Positions 35,738-48,050 of a stretch of 64,000 nucleotides of DNA are shown one piece after another (within the stretch, counting starts at the first letter, position 1; each line of letters begins with the position of its first letter). The notes under the pieces were generated by a model. That model did not search any database, had not been told where the DNA came from, and was given only the letters and a program-made list of their open reading frames with translations. Made by a program: the position numbers and the translations under genes. Source of the DNA: Datisca glomerata (lineage: Eukaryota > Streptophyta > Magnoliopsida > Cucurbitales > Datiscaceae); the NCBI GenBank assembly GCA_003255025.1, contig QANY01003970.1, positions 310,001 to 374,000 on the forward strand, read 5' to 3'.

Positions 35738-36740
35738 GGCCCCGTTTGTTTCGCGATATCCTGTTTTGTAATTCTATTATAATTCTATTGTAATCATTTT
35801 GTAATTAAATTATCATATTTATTTGGGGTAATCTTTAAATAAGGTTACAATCCTAATTTACAATCATTTGAGGCAATTGAAATGCAGAATAAAATGGAAG
35901 CAATAGTAATTTACAATGTCGTTGCAATTCTAATACCGAAAATATTTTTTTATTATATCTCATATTTTATTAATTTAATTACAATTATGTTTTTAAAACT
36001 AACCACACATTGTCGATTTATTTAAAAATTAACTAAAATTAATTTTATTATTTACTTTTTGACTTTTGATTAAAATATTAATAAAAAATCATTTTATTAA
36101 TTTAATTAAAATTAAATTTATTAAGTTTTTTCCAGCAATATTAATTTATTTAAATATTAATAAAAAATANTATTGATTTAATTACATTTTTTTTAAATTT
36201 AGTACAGCATTATTAATTTATTTAAATATTAATTAAATTTATTTTATTAATTTATTTTTTTGTTAATAAAAAATCATTTTATTAAATTAAATTTATTAAA
36301 GTTTTATTCTAGCAATAAAAATTTATTTAAATATTAATTAAAATTAATATTAAAATTTCACGTGAAAATATTTTTTATTATATCTCTTATTTTATAATTT
36401 GATTAAAAATATTTTTCAAATAGTCTAGCATTCATAATTAATTTAAATATTAATTAAAATTAATTAAAAAATTAATGTTTAAATTACAAGTCGAAATATA
36501 TGTTTAGATAATATATAACTAAAAGGGCATTTAAGTAACTTCTAGTTATTTTCATTAATTTATAACAAAATTTAACATATACCAAGTATAATAATAATTA
36601 ATTATCGCTCATCACATCATAGATTACCATGCATAACTAAACATGACAATCATATTTTGCAAGCAATTGAATTGCACGCAATTAAATTATCAGCAATTGA
36701 ATTGCGATGGTCATTCTAAATTGCGCGAACTAAACGACCC
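35738..36740. mobile_element. A+T-rich inverted-repeat DNA element, copy C, internally expanded
   Basis: The ends GGCCCCGTTTGTTTCGCG and, complemented, GGGTCGTTTAGTTCGCG are the best-kept inverted repeats of the family. The middle (about 35985-36480) contains four to five degenerate copies of a segment with AATTTATTTAAATATTAAT, making this copy about 300 bp longer than copy B. It is non-coding. An N lies at 36170. The flanks ATCTTTAT and ATATTAGT share 5 of 8 bases, too weak to call a target duplication. Confidence 0.65.
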
Positions 36741-37152
36741 ATATTAGTAAATTTCACTTCTCTCTCTTGAGTTTTTTTATTTATTACGTGTTGCCCAATT
36801 TTGTTTGAGAAATAAGCGCATACACCCATCAACTTTGCAAGCATTCATTTGTATGATCCCTAATGAAAAAAACGCGTAATCTTCTTAAAATGAGAAAATT
36901 TAGAAAATGTAGGGTTTCTTGAAAAACCTTTCACATTTCTTGGTCTTAGATTACTCATCTTCCTTGCTTTCTTGGATTTCTTCTCACGTCTTGGATGAAA
37001 AGTTAACTCAATCATTTAGATCAAAATCCATCACATTCTTCAGTTGTATCTCAAAAGTTATAGTTCATTTTTTGGTCAAACTTTTAATGTTTGATTTTTA
37101 TTATCACTAAACCTTAGATATGTTCATCAAGAAGAAACACAAAGTATCGCAT
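36741..37152. other. Unassigned DNA left of the Copia array
   Basis: Contains a 63-codon plus-strand ORF (36919-37110), Ser/Leu/Phe-rich and without a recognisable domain. It is probably not a gene. No direct repeat matching the right flank of the array was found. Confidence 0.4.
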
Positions 37153-37924
37153 TGTTGGAAAAGATGGAGAAAAGAAAAGAAAAATGTGAATGAAAGTGTG
37201 TGTTGAGTAGGAGTGAAGGATTTAGTCCAATATTGAAAACTTAAAGAAAAGTTGTTGGGTTTATAAACTCAACAGTCATGTCTTGGGGTTAGCTCCAAGA
37301 GGCACCCCACATTTTGTGGGGAAGGGAGGACTTAGAAGACACATGGTCCTCCCGTCCGTCTGGTCCGGTCCAGATTAAAGAATTAGTTTTTTACAGAAAA
37401 TTTCTCTTAATTAAATTACTTGGAGATAACGGCTTATCTGCAAAAGATATCTCCATCATCCCAAAAATCGGACAGCAATCTTATCAATATGATCTACATG
37501 TTTCTTCAACTGCTTTGCTTAGATTCTAAGCTATTTTTGTTTTAAATACACTGCATAACAACATCATTTACATCATTAAAAAAATCATGACTCACGATAT
37601 CGCATCGTGCATAATTGAGAGAGAGAGATATACAGAGAGTTCTGTGAGAGGCTGAGGTTCTTGGTTGTTGTACTCAGTCTAAGATCATTGAATCCTACAG
37701 AGACGATTCATCGTAGTCTCCAAACACCGAGTGAATTGCCATTATTGTCTTTAGGACTTCGCACCCGTGCAAACCTCGGTCAAATTTCTTATTTTTTTAT
37801 TTTTTTGTTGTAATCATTGCTATTTGTATTTGGGCTGTAATCATTTCACTTATTTTGTAATCGTTTCACTTCCATTATAATCTTTCTTGGTTTATGAAAG
37901 CTTCTTGCTCCATATCCACATACA
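37153..37924 (+). repeat. LTR 1 of the Copia array
   Basis: Begins TTGTTGGAAAAGATGG without the first copy of the TGTTGGAAA duplication seen at the start of LTRs 2 and 3, so its left edge is slightly truncated. TTTATAAAC precedes a G+C-rich hairpin region. It lacks about 60 bp between the AGATATCTCC and CATCATCCC blocks compared with the other LTRs. It ends CATATCCACATACA. Confidence 0.85.
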
Positions 37925-37947
37925 TCAACAATCTAAAGACAATATCA

Positions 37948-40900
37948 ATGGAGCAATCTACAGTCAAGACCTTACACACTAAGAAACTGAAAAAATTCAA
38001 AGGAGACGATTTCAAAAAATGGAAATAGAAGACGCTTTTCTATTTGACTACCCTAAACCTAACACACATGCTAACGGGTGACATTCTTACAACACCAAAG
38101 GAGGGACACACGAAGGAGCTGGCATCGGTGAGGGAATCTTGGATCCATTCAGATTTCCTATGCTGAAACTATATTTTGAACGGCCTAGTAGACACTCTAC
38201 AACGTCTACTCGTAGTTCAAAATGGCAAAGGAACTGTGGCAAGCCTTGGAGAAAAGGTATAAAACCAAGGATGCTGGAATGAAGAAGTTTATCGTCAAGA
38301 AATTCTTAAAGTATGAAATGGATTATAAGAACACGGTCATAAACCAAGTGGAGGAATTGCAGATCATCTTCAATAATATGAAACCCGAAAGAATGATCGC
38401 GAATGAGCCATTTCAAGTCGCCTCGATTATCAAAAAATTGCCGCCATCGTGGAAGGATTTCAAAAGTTATATGAAGCACAAGTGTAAGGGGCTTAGCATG
38501 GAAGATGTGATTGTCGGGCTGAGGATAGAGGAAAACAATCGGGGAAATGAAAAGAAAGCAATGTGGGCAACCTATGGGATGAAAGCCAACGTGGTAGAAG
38601 GCAACAAATCCAATCAGCCGAGCAAGAAAAGGAAGACACCATCAAGCAAAGGTAATTCAGAAAAATGCATTGAGGGTAGCTGGTAAGTGTGCGGTAAAGC
38701 CAGACAAATGGCAAAGCACTTCCATTTTAAGAAAAATCAGAATGATGGTAATTTTTATCGTAACATTGGGAAAATGCTAATTTTTATCTCTACAACATAT
38801 GATTAATTCAGAACTTCTACCTAGATTTAACGTAGAAAAATGAAATAAATGTGAAATCTGCTTAGAATCTAAATTTGTAAGTAAATTGTTTAAATATATT
38901 AAAAGAACGAATGACTTACTTGATTTGATACATAGTGGTTTACATGATCTGAAATTAACAGCTAGTAAGGGAGGTAAAAAATATTTTTATTACGTTGATT
39001 GATTATTTTAGTAAATATTGTTATGTATATATGCTTCAATCAAAAGATGTCACTTTGGATATATTTAAGACATACAAGTCAAAAGTTGAAAATCAACTTG
39101 GTAAAAATATTAAAGTGCTTAGATCTGACCGAGATGGAGAATATGACTCCACTATGATGTCTGGAGTTTGTGCTCAACATGAAATTGTGCATCGAACTAC
39201 TGCACCTTATATGCCTCAAGAGAATAAGGTGGCTGAAAGGAAAAATAGAACTCTGAAAGATATGGTGAATTGTATGTTGAACAATTCTGGACTACCCCAT
39301 AATTTGTGGGGATGTCTTGCTTACGGCAAGCACCATACTAAATAGGATTCTGCATAAGAAGACTAACAAGTCTCCTTATGAAGAGTGGAAAGGGAAGTTG
39401 TCTTCCAATAAAATCCTAAAAATGTGGGTGTCTATCACAAGGGTACAAGTACCGTTGCCAAAGAGAGTCAAGCTTGGACTTAAGATGATAGACTGTGTTT
39501 TCATTGGATATGAATTTAACGACGCTGCATATAGATTCTTGGTTATTAGATAAAAAAAAATGACATAAGTACCAACACTATTATGGAGTCTATTAGTGTT
39601 GAATTCTTTGAGAATGTGTTTCCTTTTAAGGAAAAAAAACATAGTCAAACTGCCAAACGAGGTTTAGAAGAAACTTTTTCTAGAACTCAGATTGATGAAG
39701 AATCTAAACCTGAGCTTAGAATAAGTAAAAGAGCTAAAATAAGTACCTCATTTGGTCCAGAGTTTTTAACAAATCTGACGGAGGCCAAACCTCAAACCTA
39801 TAAGGGGGCAATGTCCAACCATGAAGCTCCTTTTTGGAAGGAAGCAGTTGATAATGAGATAGATTCCATTATGCAAAATAACACATGGATGTTGGTTGAT
39901 CTCCCTCTTATGAATAAACCACTAGGCTGTAAATGGATCTTCAAAAGAAAGCTGAGAGTTGATGGTACTGTTAAAAAGTACAAAGCTCGGTTGGTAGCTA
40001 ATGGATACCGAAGAAGAAAGGTATAGACTTTTTCAATACCTATTCTCCAATTATGAGAACCACATCTATTAGGATGTCGATTGCACTAGCAGCTTTGCAT
40101 AATTTGGAAATTCTCCAAATGTATGTAAAGACTACTTTCTTAAATGGAGAATTGGATGAAGAAATCTGTATAGAACAACTCGAAGGATTCGTGGTTAAAA
40201 CCCAATAACAAAAGGTATGTAAACTTGTTAAATCCTTTTTATGGCTTAAAACGAGCGCCAAAGCAATGTCATGAAAAATTTGATCACACTATGTTATCTA
40301 ATGACTTTAAGATAAATTAGTGTGATAAACGTGTTTACATTAAAGGTACTAATGACCAGTTCATCATAGTATGCTTATATGTAGTTGACATACTTATAGT
40401 GGGATTAAATAAGGATATAGTATTTTCTACAAAGTGGATGTTGAATTCTAAATTTGATATGGAAAACTTAGGTATAGCAGATGTCATTCTTGGAATTCAA
40501 GTAAAGCGTTCTGAAAATGAATACATCATTACTCAATCTCATTATATAGAAAACATCATAAAGAGATTTGGGCAATTTAAATGCAAACATGCAGTAACTT
40601 CTTTCGACCCAAACTGTAAGTTGAGGAAGAATGATGGAGTTGGAGTATCTCAATTGGAGTACTCACAAATAATTTGGAGTTTAATGTATATCATGAACTG
40701 CACTAAGCATAATATAGCCTATTCAGTAGGAAGGCTTGCAAGATATACAAGTAATCTTGGTCGTGATCACTGGAGTGCATCGGTTAGAGTACTCGGGTAC
40801 TTAAAGCTCATTATGAACTACGGATTGCACTACTCAAACTATCCACCAGTGATAGAAGGATTTAATGATGCTAACTGAATTTCTAACAGTTTAGAGATTA

Positions 40901-41320
40901 AATCTACTAGTGGATATTTTTTTACCCTAGGTGACGAAGCTATCTCGTGGAGGTATACTAAGTAGACCAATATAGCTCGGTCAACTATGGTATCAGAATT
41001 GGACAAGACTTGCGAAGAAGCTGAGTGGCGTAGAAATTTCCTGGAAGATATTCCTATGTGGCGAAAACTTGTGTCGGTAATATATGTCCATTATGACAAT
41101 ATGGCTATGAACTTTAGAGCAAAAAATAATGTGTATAATGGTAAATCTAGACATATTAGACGAAGATATAATATCATTAAGCAGTTGCTCTCCAATGGGG
41201 GTGATTTTCTTAGACTTTATAAGGTCAAAGGAGAATCTTGCTGACCTTCTGACCAAAGTTTTATCGAGGGAACTAATAAAGCTAACATCGAGCGGAATGG
41301 GACTAAAGCCTATTCAATGA
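37948..41320 (+). pseudogene. Copia internal domain 1 (gag-pol, broken)
   Basis: gag begins at 37948 (MEQSTVKTLHTKKLKKFKGD) and its longest open part is 38222-38686 (MAKELWQALEKRYKTKDAGM, the UBN2/gag-like domain). The zinc knuckle is destroyed (GSW, stop, VCGKARQMAKHF). A deletion at about 38777 removes the protease and pre-integrase region. Integrase core remains as YFSKYCYVYMLQ, VLRSDRDGEYDS and HRTTAPYMPQENKVAERKN (38995-39345). Reverse transcriptase follows at 39820-40880 (FWKEAVDNEIDSIMQNNTWM, GCKWIFKRKLR), with the catalytic box changed to YVVD. RNase H is partly kept (FRAKNNVYNGKSRHIRRRYN). Stops and shifts separate the pieces. Confidence 0.85.
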
Positions 41321-41844
41321 ATCATTAAGGTGGTACCTTAACCTAGTTGCCTGGAGATCCCAAGATCTAGGTTCAATAGGAAAACTATGGTTTCTTCCTG
41401 TTCCTATGATGTAAATATAGTGTGTTATCTGTCGACATAAAAAGGTATACATAAGTATTTAATGACATTGATGTCTTGTTTACAAGAGGAGTAGTGACAT
41501 AATACTTTTAATCTTTGTCACTTATATGAGAGTAGAAGTGCGGTCTCGATGGCTTTACCTCTTTAAAGCTCTCAAGAACGCGGGATCTGTTCAGGACCAA
41601 AATGAACAAAAACGTATGAACTCAGATATTTTAAGAGGAGAAGTGTGTGAAATTTGTTGTCTCTATTTATTTCAGAGGAAGTTCAGTTCAAGAATGTAGT
41701 TTAGTGTTCTTCAAAATATATTTGATATAATCTCACTACAGAAGGTTAAGTCCAAAAGAAACCTCTCATGATGCATATCTCATATGCTCTCTCTCTTTCT
41801 CATGTTGTTGTCTAGTTATGACACATTTCATTCATGTGAGGGAT

Positions 41845-42710
41845 TGTTGGAAATTGTTGGAAAAGATGGAGAAAAGAAAAAGTCAAAGAGAAATGTGAAT
41901 GAAAGTGTGTGTTGAGTGGGAGTGTGGGATTTAATCCCGCGTTGGAAACTAAAATAAGAGTTGTTGGGTTTATAAACCAAACACTCATGCCTTGGGGTTA
42001 GCCCCAAGGGGAACCCCACATTTTTTGGGGAATGGAGGAATTAGATGACACATGCTGCCGTCCGTCCGGCTAGCCTGGCTCGGTTCGGTTCAGTCAGGAT
42101 CAAAGAATTATTTTTTACAGAAAATTTGTCTTAATTAAATTACTTGGAGAATAAAGGCTTATCTGCAAAAGATATCTCCAACAGTTGTTGTTTTATCCGC
42201 AGAAGATAAACAGAATATTCAATCTATCTCCATCATCTAAAAAATCAGGCAATAATCTTATCAATGTGATCCACAAGTTTTCTTCAACTGCTTTGCTCGA
42301 ATTCCAAGCTATTTTTCATTTTAAATACAGTGCATAACAACATCATTTTCATCATTATAAAAAATCACGACTCACGCTACTACATCGTGCATAATTGAGA
42401 GAGAGATATACAGAGAGTTATGTGAGAGGCTGAGGTTCTTGGTTATTGTACTCAGTTTAAGATCATTGAATCCTATAGAGATGATTCGTCTTAATCTCCA
42501 AGCACCGAGTGGAGGTCGATTATTGTCTTTAGGACTTTGCACCCGTGAAAATCTCGATCTAGTTTCTTATTTTTTTCAATTTTATTTTTTTCGTTGTAAT
42601 CGTTGCTATTTGTTTTTGGGTTGTAATCGTTTCACTTCTATTGTAATTGTTTCACTTCTATTGTATTCGTTCTTGGTTTATGAAAGCTTATTGCTTCATA
42701 TCTACATACA
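41845..42710 (+). repeat. LTR 2 of the Copia array
   Basis: Starts TGTTGGAAATTGTTGGAAAAG after the tract GTGAGGGAT and ends near TCTACATACA. TTTATAAACC lies at about 41970, followed by CCTTGGGG-TTAG-CCCCAAGG (41990-42009), a perfect hairpin. Confidence 0.88.
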
Positions 42711-42733
42711 TCAACAATCTAAAGGCAATATCA

Positions 42734-45700
42734 ATGGAGGAATCTACAGTCAAGACCGACACGCTGAGAAACTGGAAAAATTCAAAGAAAACGATTTCAA
42801 ACAATGGAAACCGAAGATGCTTTTCTATATGACTACCCTAAACCTCGCGCACCTGCTGACGGGTGACATTCCTACAGCACCAAAGGAGGGACAAACGAAG
42901 GAGATGGCTTCGGTGAGGGAAGCTTGGGTCCATTCGAATTTCCTTTGCCAGAACTATATTTTGAACGGCCTAGTAAACACACTCTATAATGTTTACTCGT
43001 CGTTCAAAATGGCGAAGGAACTATGGTAAGTCTTGGAGAAAAACTATAAAATTGAGGATACAGGAACGAAGAAGTTTATCGTCGGAAAATTCTTGAAATA
43101 TGAAATTGATGATAATAACAGTCATTAATCAAGTGGAGGAATTGCAGAACATCTTCAATAATATGAAAGTCGAAGGGATGATCGTGAATGAGTTGTTTTA
43201 AGTCACCTCAGTTATCAAAAAATTGCTGCCATCGTGGAAGGATTTCTAAAGTTATCTTAAGCACAAGCATAAAAAGCTTAGCATGGAAGATCTTATTCTC
43301 CGGCTGAGGATAGAGAAAGACAACCGAGGAAACGAAAAGAAAGCAATGTGGGCGATCTATGGGATGAAAGCCAACATGGTTGAAGGCAACAAATCCAATC
43401 AGCCAAGCAAGAAAAGGAAGATACCAATGAGCAAAGGTAATTCAGAAAAATGCATTAAAGGCAGTTGTTGGGTGTGCGGTAAAGTTGGACATTGGGCAAA
43501 GAACTGCAGTTTAAAGAAAGATCAGAATGATGGTAACAAACCTCGTAACAATAGGAAAATGAACCAAGCAAATATGATGGAGATAAATGATCTTTGTGCT
43601 ATGATTTCTGAGATCTGTGTTGTCACCGGCACCAAGGAATGGTGGGTCGATACTGGTGCGACGAAGCTCATGTGCAATGATCGAACTATTTTTTCAACTT
43701 ATAGAAAGGTTGAAAAAAAATGAAGTTCTTTATATGAGGAATACCTCAGAAGTTGTTATTAAGGGAAAGGGAAAGGTCGTGTTGAAATTCACATTCGGAA
43801 AACAACTCACTCTCATGGATGTCCTACATGTGCATGAAATTTTGAGGAATTTGGTTTCAGGATCTCTTTTATGTAAAAGTGAATTCAAACTTGTCTTTGA
43901 CGCTGGAAAGTTTATTCTGACTAAGGGAAGGACGTTTGTTAGGAAGGGTTATACTTCTGATGGTCTTATTAAATTTAATGTGTCCGCTATAACTCATGCT
44001 ATTATTAATAAGAATGTTGCTTCTTTCGTTTATGTTGCCGAATTGTCTAATATTTGGCATGCTAGATTAGGACATGCTAATTTTCGATCTCTACAATGTA
44101 TGATTAATTTAGAACTTATGCCTAGATTTAACATAGAAAACGGAAATAAATGTGAAATTTTCATAGGTATCTAAATTTGCAAGTAAGTCGTTTAAATCTG
44201 TAGAAAGAACGAATGACTTACTTGATTTGATAAATAATGATTTATGTTATTTGAAATTAACACCTAGTAAGGGAGGTAGAATATATTTTGTTACATTTAT
44301 TGATGATTTTAGTAAATATTGTTATGTATATCTAATTCATTCAAAAGATGAGACTTTGAATATGTTTAAGACATACAAGTTTGAAGTTGAAAATCAACTT
44401 GGTAAAAATATCAAAGTGCTTAGATCTGACCGAGGAGGAGAATATGACTCTATTATGTTGTCTGAATTCTATGCTCAATAGCATCAGACTACTGCACCTT
44501 ATACACCTCAACAGAATGGGGTGGCTGCAAGGAAAAATAGAACTCTGAAAGATATGGTGAGCTGTATGTTGAACAGTTCTGGACTACCCCATAATTTATT
44601 GAGGGAGGCCTTTCTTACGGCAAACACCATACTAAATTGGATTCGACATAAGAAGACTAACGAGTCTCCTTATGAAGAGTGAAAAGAAAAGTTTCCTTCC
44701 TATAAAATCCTAAAAGTGTAGGGGTGTCTCGCAAAGGTACAAGTACCGTTGCCAAAGAGAGTCAAGCTTGGACCTAAGACAATAGAATGTGTTTTCATTG
44801 GATATGCATTAAACATGGCTACATATAAATTTTTGGTTATTAGGTCAGAAATTTCTGACATAAGTACCAACGCTATCATGAAGTATGTTAATGTTGAATT
44901 CTTTTAGAATGTGTTTCCTTTTAAGGAAGGAAGACACAGTCAAACTTCCGAACGAGGTTTAGAATAAAAAATTTTTAGAGCTCAGATTGATGAAGAATCT
45001 GGAACCTGAGCTTAGAAGAAGTAAAAGAGCTAAAACGAGTACATGACTTGGTCCAGAGTTTCTAACATATCTATAAGGAGGCAATGTCCAACCATGAGGC
45101 TCTTTTTTGGAAGGAAGCAGTTGATAATGAGATAGATTCCATTATGCAAAATAACACATGGATGTTGGTTGATCTCCCTCCTAGGAATAAATCAATAGGC
45201 TGTAAATGGATCTTCAACAGAAAGCTGAGAGCTGATGGTACTATTGAAAAGTATAAAGCTCGGTTGGTAGCTAAAGGATACCGATAGAAGGAATGTATAG
45301 ACTTTTTTTATACCTATTCTCCAGTGATGAGAATCATATCTATCAAGATATTGATTGCACTAGTAGCTTTGCAAAATTTGAAAATTCACCAAATGAATGT
45401 AAACTCTGCTTTCTTAAATTGACAATTGGATGAAGAAATTTATATGAAACAGCTCGAAGGGTTCGTGGTTAAAGGCCAATAACGGAAGGTCTGTAAACTT
45501 GTTAAATCCTTTTTATGGTTAAAACAAGCGTCAAAGCAATGGCATTAAAATTTTGATCACACTATGTTATCTAATGGCTTTAAGATAAATGAGTGTGATA
45601 TACATGTCTACATTAAAGGTACTAATGACCAGTTCATCATAGTATGCTTATATATAGTATTTTCTACAAAGTGGATGTTGAATTCCAAAAATGACATCTA

Positions 45701-46615
45701 CTATACCTAAGTTTTATATGTCAAAATTTGACATATAAGACTTAGGTATAGCAGATGTCCTTTTTGGAATTCAAGTAAAGCGTTCTGAAACTGAATACAT
45801 CATTACTCAATCTCATTATATAGAAAACATCATAAAGAGATTTGGGAAATTTGAATGCAAACCTGCAGTAACTCCTTTCGACCCAAACTGTAAGTTGAGG
45901 AAGAATGATGGAGGTGGAGTATCTCAATTGGAGTACTCACAAATAATTTGGAGTTTAATATATATTATGAACTGCAGTAGGCATGATATAGTCTATTCAG
46001 TAGGAAGGCTTGCAAGATATACAAGTAATCTTGGTCGTGATCACTGGAGTGCATTGGTTAGAATACTGAGGTACTTAAAGCTCACTATGAACTATGGATT
46101 GCACTACTCAAACTATCCACCAGTTATAGAAAGATTTAGTGATGCTAGCTGGATTTCTAACAGTTTAGAGACTAAATCTACTAGTGGATAATTTTTTTAC
46201 CCTAGATGGTGAAGCTATCTCGTGGAGGTCTACTAAGTAGACCTGTATAGCTCGGTCAACTATAGTATCAGAATTGGACAAGACTTGCGAAGAAGCTGAG
46301 TGGCGCAGAAATTTCCTAGAAGATATTCCTATGTGGCCAAAACCTGTGTCAGCAATATGTGTCCATTATGACAATATGGCTACGACCTTTAGAGCAAAAA
46401 ATAATGTGTATAATGGTAAGTCTAGACATATTAGACGAAGACATAATATCATTAAGCATTTGCTCTCCAATGGGTTTATTTCCTTAGACTCTATAAGGTC
46501 AAAGGAGAATCCTTCTAACCCTTTGATCAAAGGTTTGTCGATGGAACTAATAAAGCAAACATTGAGGGGAATGAGACTAAAGCCTATTCAATGTATCATT
46601 AAAGTGGTAACCTAA
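42734..46615 (+). pseudogene. Copia internal domain 2 (most complete unit, still broken)
   Basis: gag starts at 42734. A complete CCHC zinc knuckle (CWVCGKVGHWAKNC) and an intact protease motif (WWVDTGATKLMCNDR) lie in 43283-43723, unlike the other two units. A frameshift leads into the pre-integrase domain (IWHARLGHANFRSLQCMI, ending 44174). Integrase core pieces are VTFIDDFSKYCYVYLIH, VLRSDRGGEYDS and QTTAPYTPQQNGVAARKN. Reverse transcriptase runs from 45084 (FWKEAVDNEIDSIMQ). A deletion near 45655 removes the YVDD box, and a 97-bp palindrome (45678-45774) interrupts the next segment. RNase H sequence reaches 46615. At least ten stops or shifts prevent a polyprotein. Confidence 0.87.
45678..45774. 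repeat. 97-bp near-perfect palindrome in Copia unit 2
   Basis: The 48-base arms on either side of base 45726 pair with only three non-Watson-Crick positions, one of them G-T. The right arm is the normal reverse-transcriptase sequence also present in units 1 and 3. The left arm is an inverted copy of it that is absent from them. The arms begin and end at GAATTC, itself a palindrome, which occurs on both sides of the normal sequence and is a natural point for a strand switch. Confidence 0.9.
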
Positions 46616-47139
46616 CCTAGTTGACTAGAGATCTCAAGATCTAGGTTCAATAGGCAAACTCATAGAAATGATTCAAATTGACACACTTAGAAACCTATGG
46701 TTTCTTCATGTTTCTATGATGTAAAGATAGTATGTTGTATGTCGACGTAAAATGGTATACGTAAGTATTTAATGACATTAATGTTTTTCTTACAAGACGA
46801 GTAGTGACAGAATACTTTTAATCTTTATCACCTATATGAGAGTAGAAGTAGGGTCTCGGTGGATTTACCTTTCTAAAGCTCTCACGAATGCGGGATCTGT
46901 TCAGGACCAAAATGGATGAAAATGTATGAACTCAGATGTATTAATAGGAGATATGTGTGAAATTTGTTGTCTCGAATCTCAGAGGAAGTTCAGTTCACTG
47001 TTCTACTGAATAAATCTGAAGAATTCTCAATAAGGAAGGTTCAAGTCCAAAAAATACCTCTCCTGATGCATATCTAATCTGCTCTCTCTCTCTCTCATGT
47101 TTTTGTCTAGTTATATCACATTTCATTCATGTGGTGGAT

Positions 47140-48027
47140 TGTCGGAAATTGTTGGAAAAGATGGAGAAAAGAAAAGAAAATGTCAAAGAGAAATGTGAAC
47201 GAAAGTGTATGTTGAGTACGAGTATGGGATTTAGTCCCACATTGGAAACTCACATAAGATTTGTTGAGTTTATAAACCCAACACTCATGCCTTGAGGATA
47301 TCCCCAAGGGGCACCCCAAATTTTGTGGGGAAGGGAGGACATAGATAACACATGGTCATCCCCTCACACACGCGTGAACGTCGTCCGTCTAGCCTGAATG
47401 GCTCAGTACGGTCCGATCCGGATCAAAGAATTATTTTTTGTAAAAAATTTCTCTTAATTAAATTACTTGGAGTTGAAGGCTTATCTGCAGAAGATATCTC
47501 TAACAATTGTTGTTTTATATGCAATAGATACATAGAATATTCAATCTATCTCCATCATCCCAAAAATCGGGCAACAATCATATCCATATGATCTACACGT
47601 TTTATTCAACTACTTTTCTTAGATTCCAACTATTTTTCCTTTTAAATACACTACATAACAACATCATTTTCATCACACACAAAATCACGACTCACGGTAG
47701 TGCATCGTGCATAATTGAGAGAGAGACATAAAGAGAGTTCTATGAGAAGCTGAGGTTCTTAGTTGTTATACTCAGTCTAAGATCGTTGAATTCTGAAGAG
47801 ACGATTCATCGTAATCTCCAAGCACCGAGTGGAAGACAATTATTATCTTTAGGACTTTGCACCTGTGCAAACCTCGATCTAGTTTCTTTTTTTCAATTTT
47901 ATTTTTTTCGTTGTAATCGTTGCTATTTGTATTTGGGTTGTAATTGTTTCACTTCTATTGTAATTGTTTTACTTCTATTGTAATCGTTCTAGGTTTATGA
48001 AAGCTTCTTGCTCAATATCCACATACA
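47140..48027 (+). repeat. LTR 3 of the Copia array
   Basis: Starts TGTCGGAAATTGTTGGAAAAG after GTGGTGGAT and ends near CCACATACA. The first hairpin is slightly impaired (CCTTGAGG-ATAT-CCCCAAGG), while CCCCA-AATTTTG-TGGGG remains. ORFs at 47116-47319, 47352-47591 and 47786-47983 lie in the LTR and are not genes. Confidence 0.88.
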
Positions 48028-48050
48028 TCAACAATCTAAAGGCAATATCA

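Noticed and set aside
37314..37529. ORFs within the Copia LTRs
   Set aside because: Equivalent positions in the other LTRs are not consistently open, and LTR transcripts are not expected to encode protein here.
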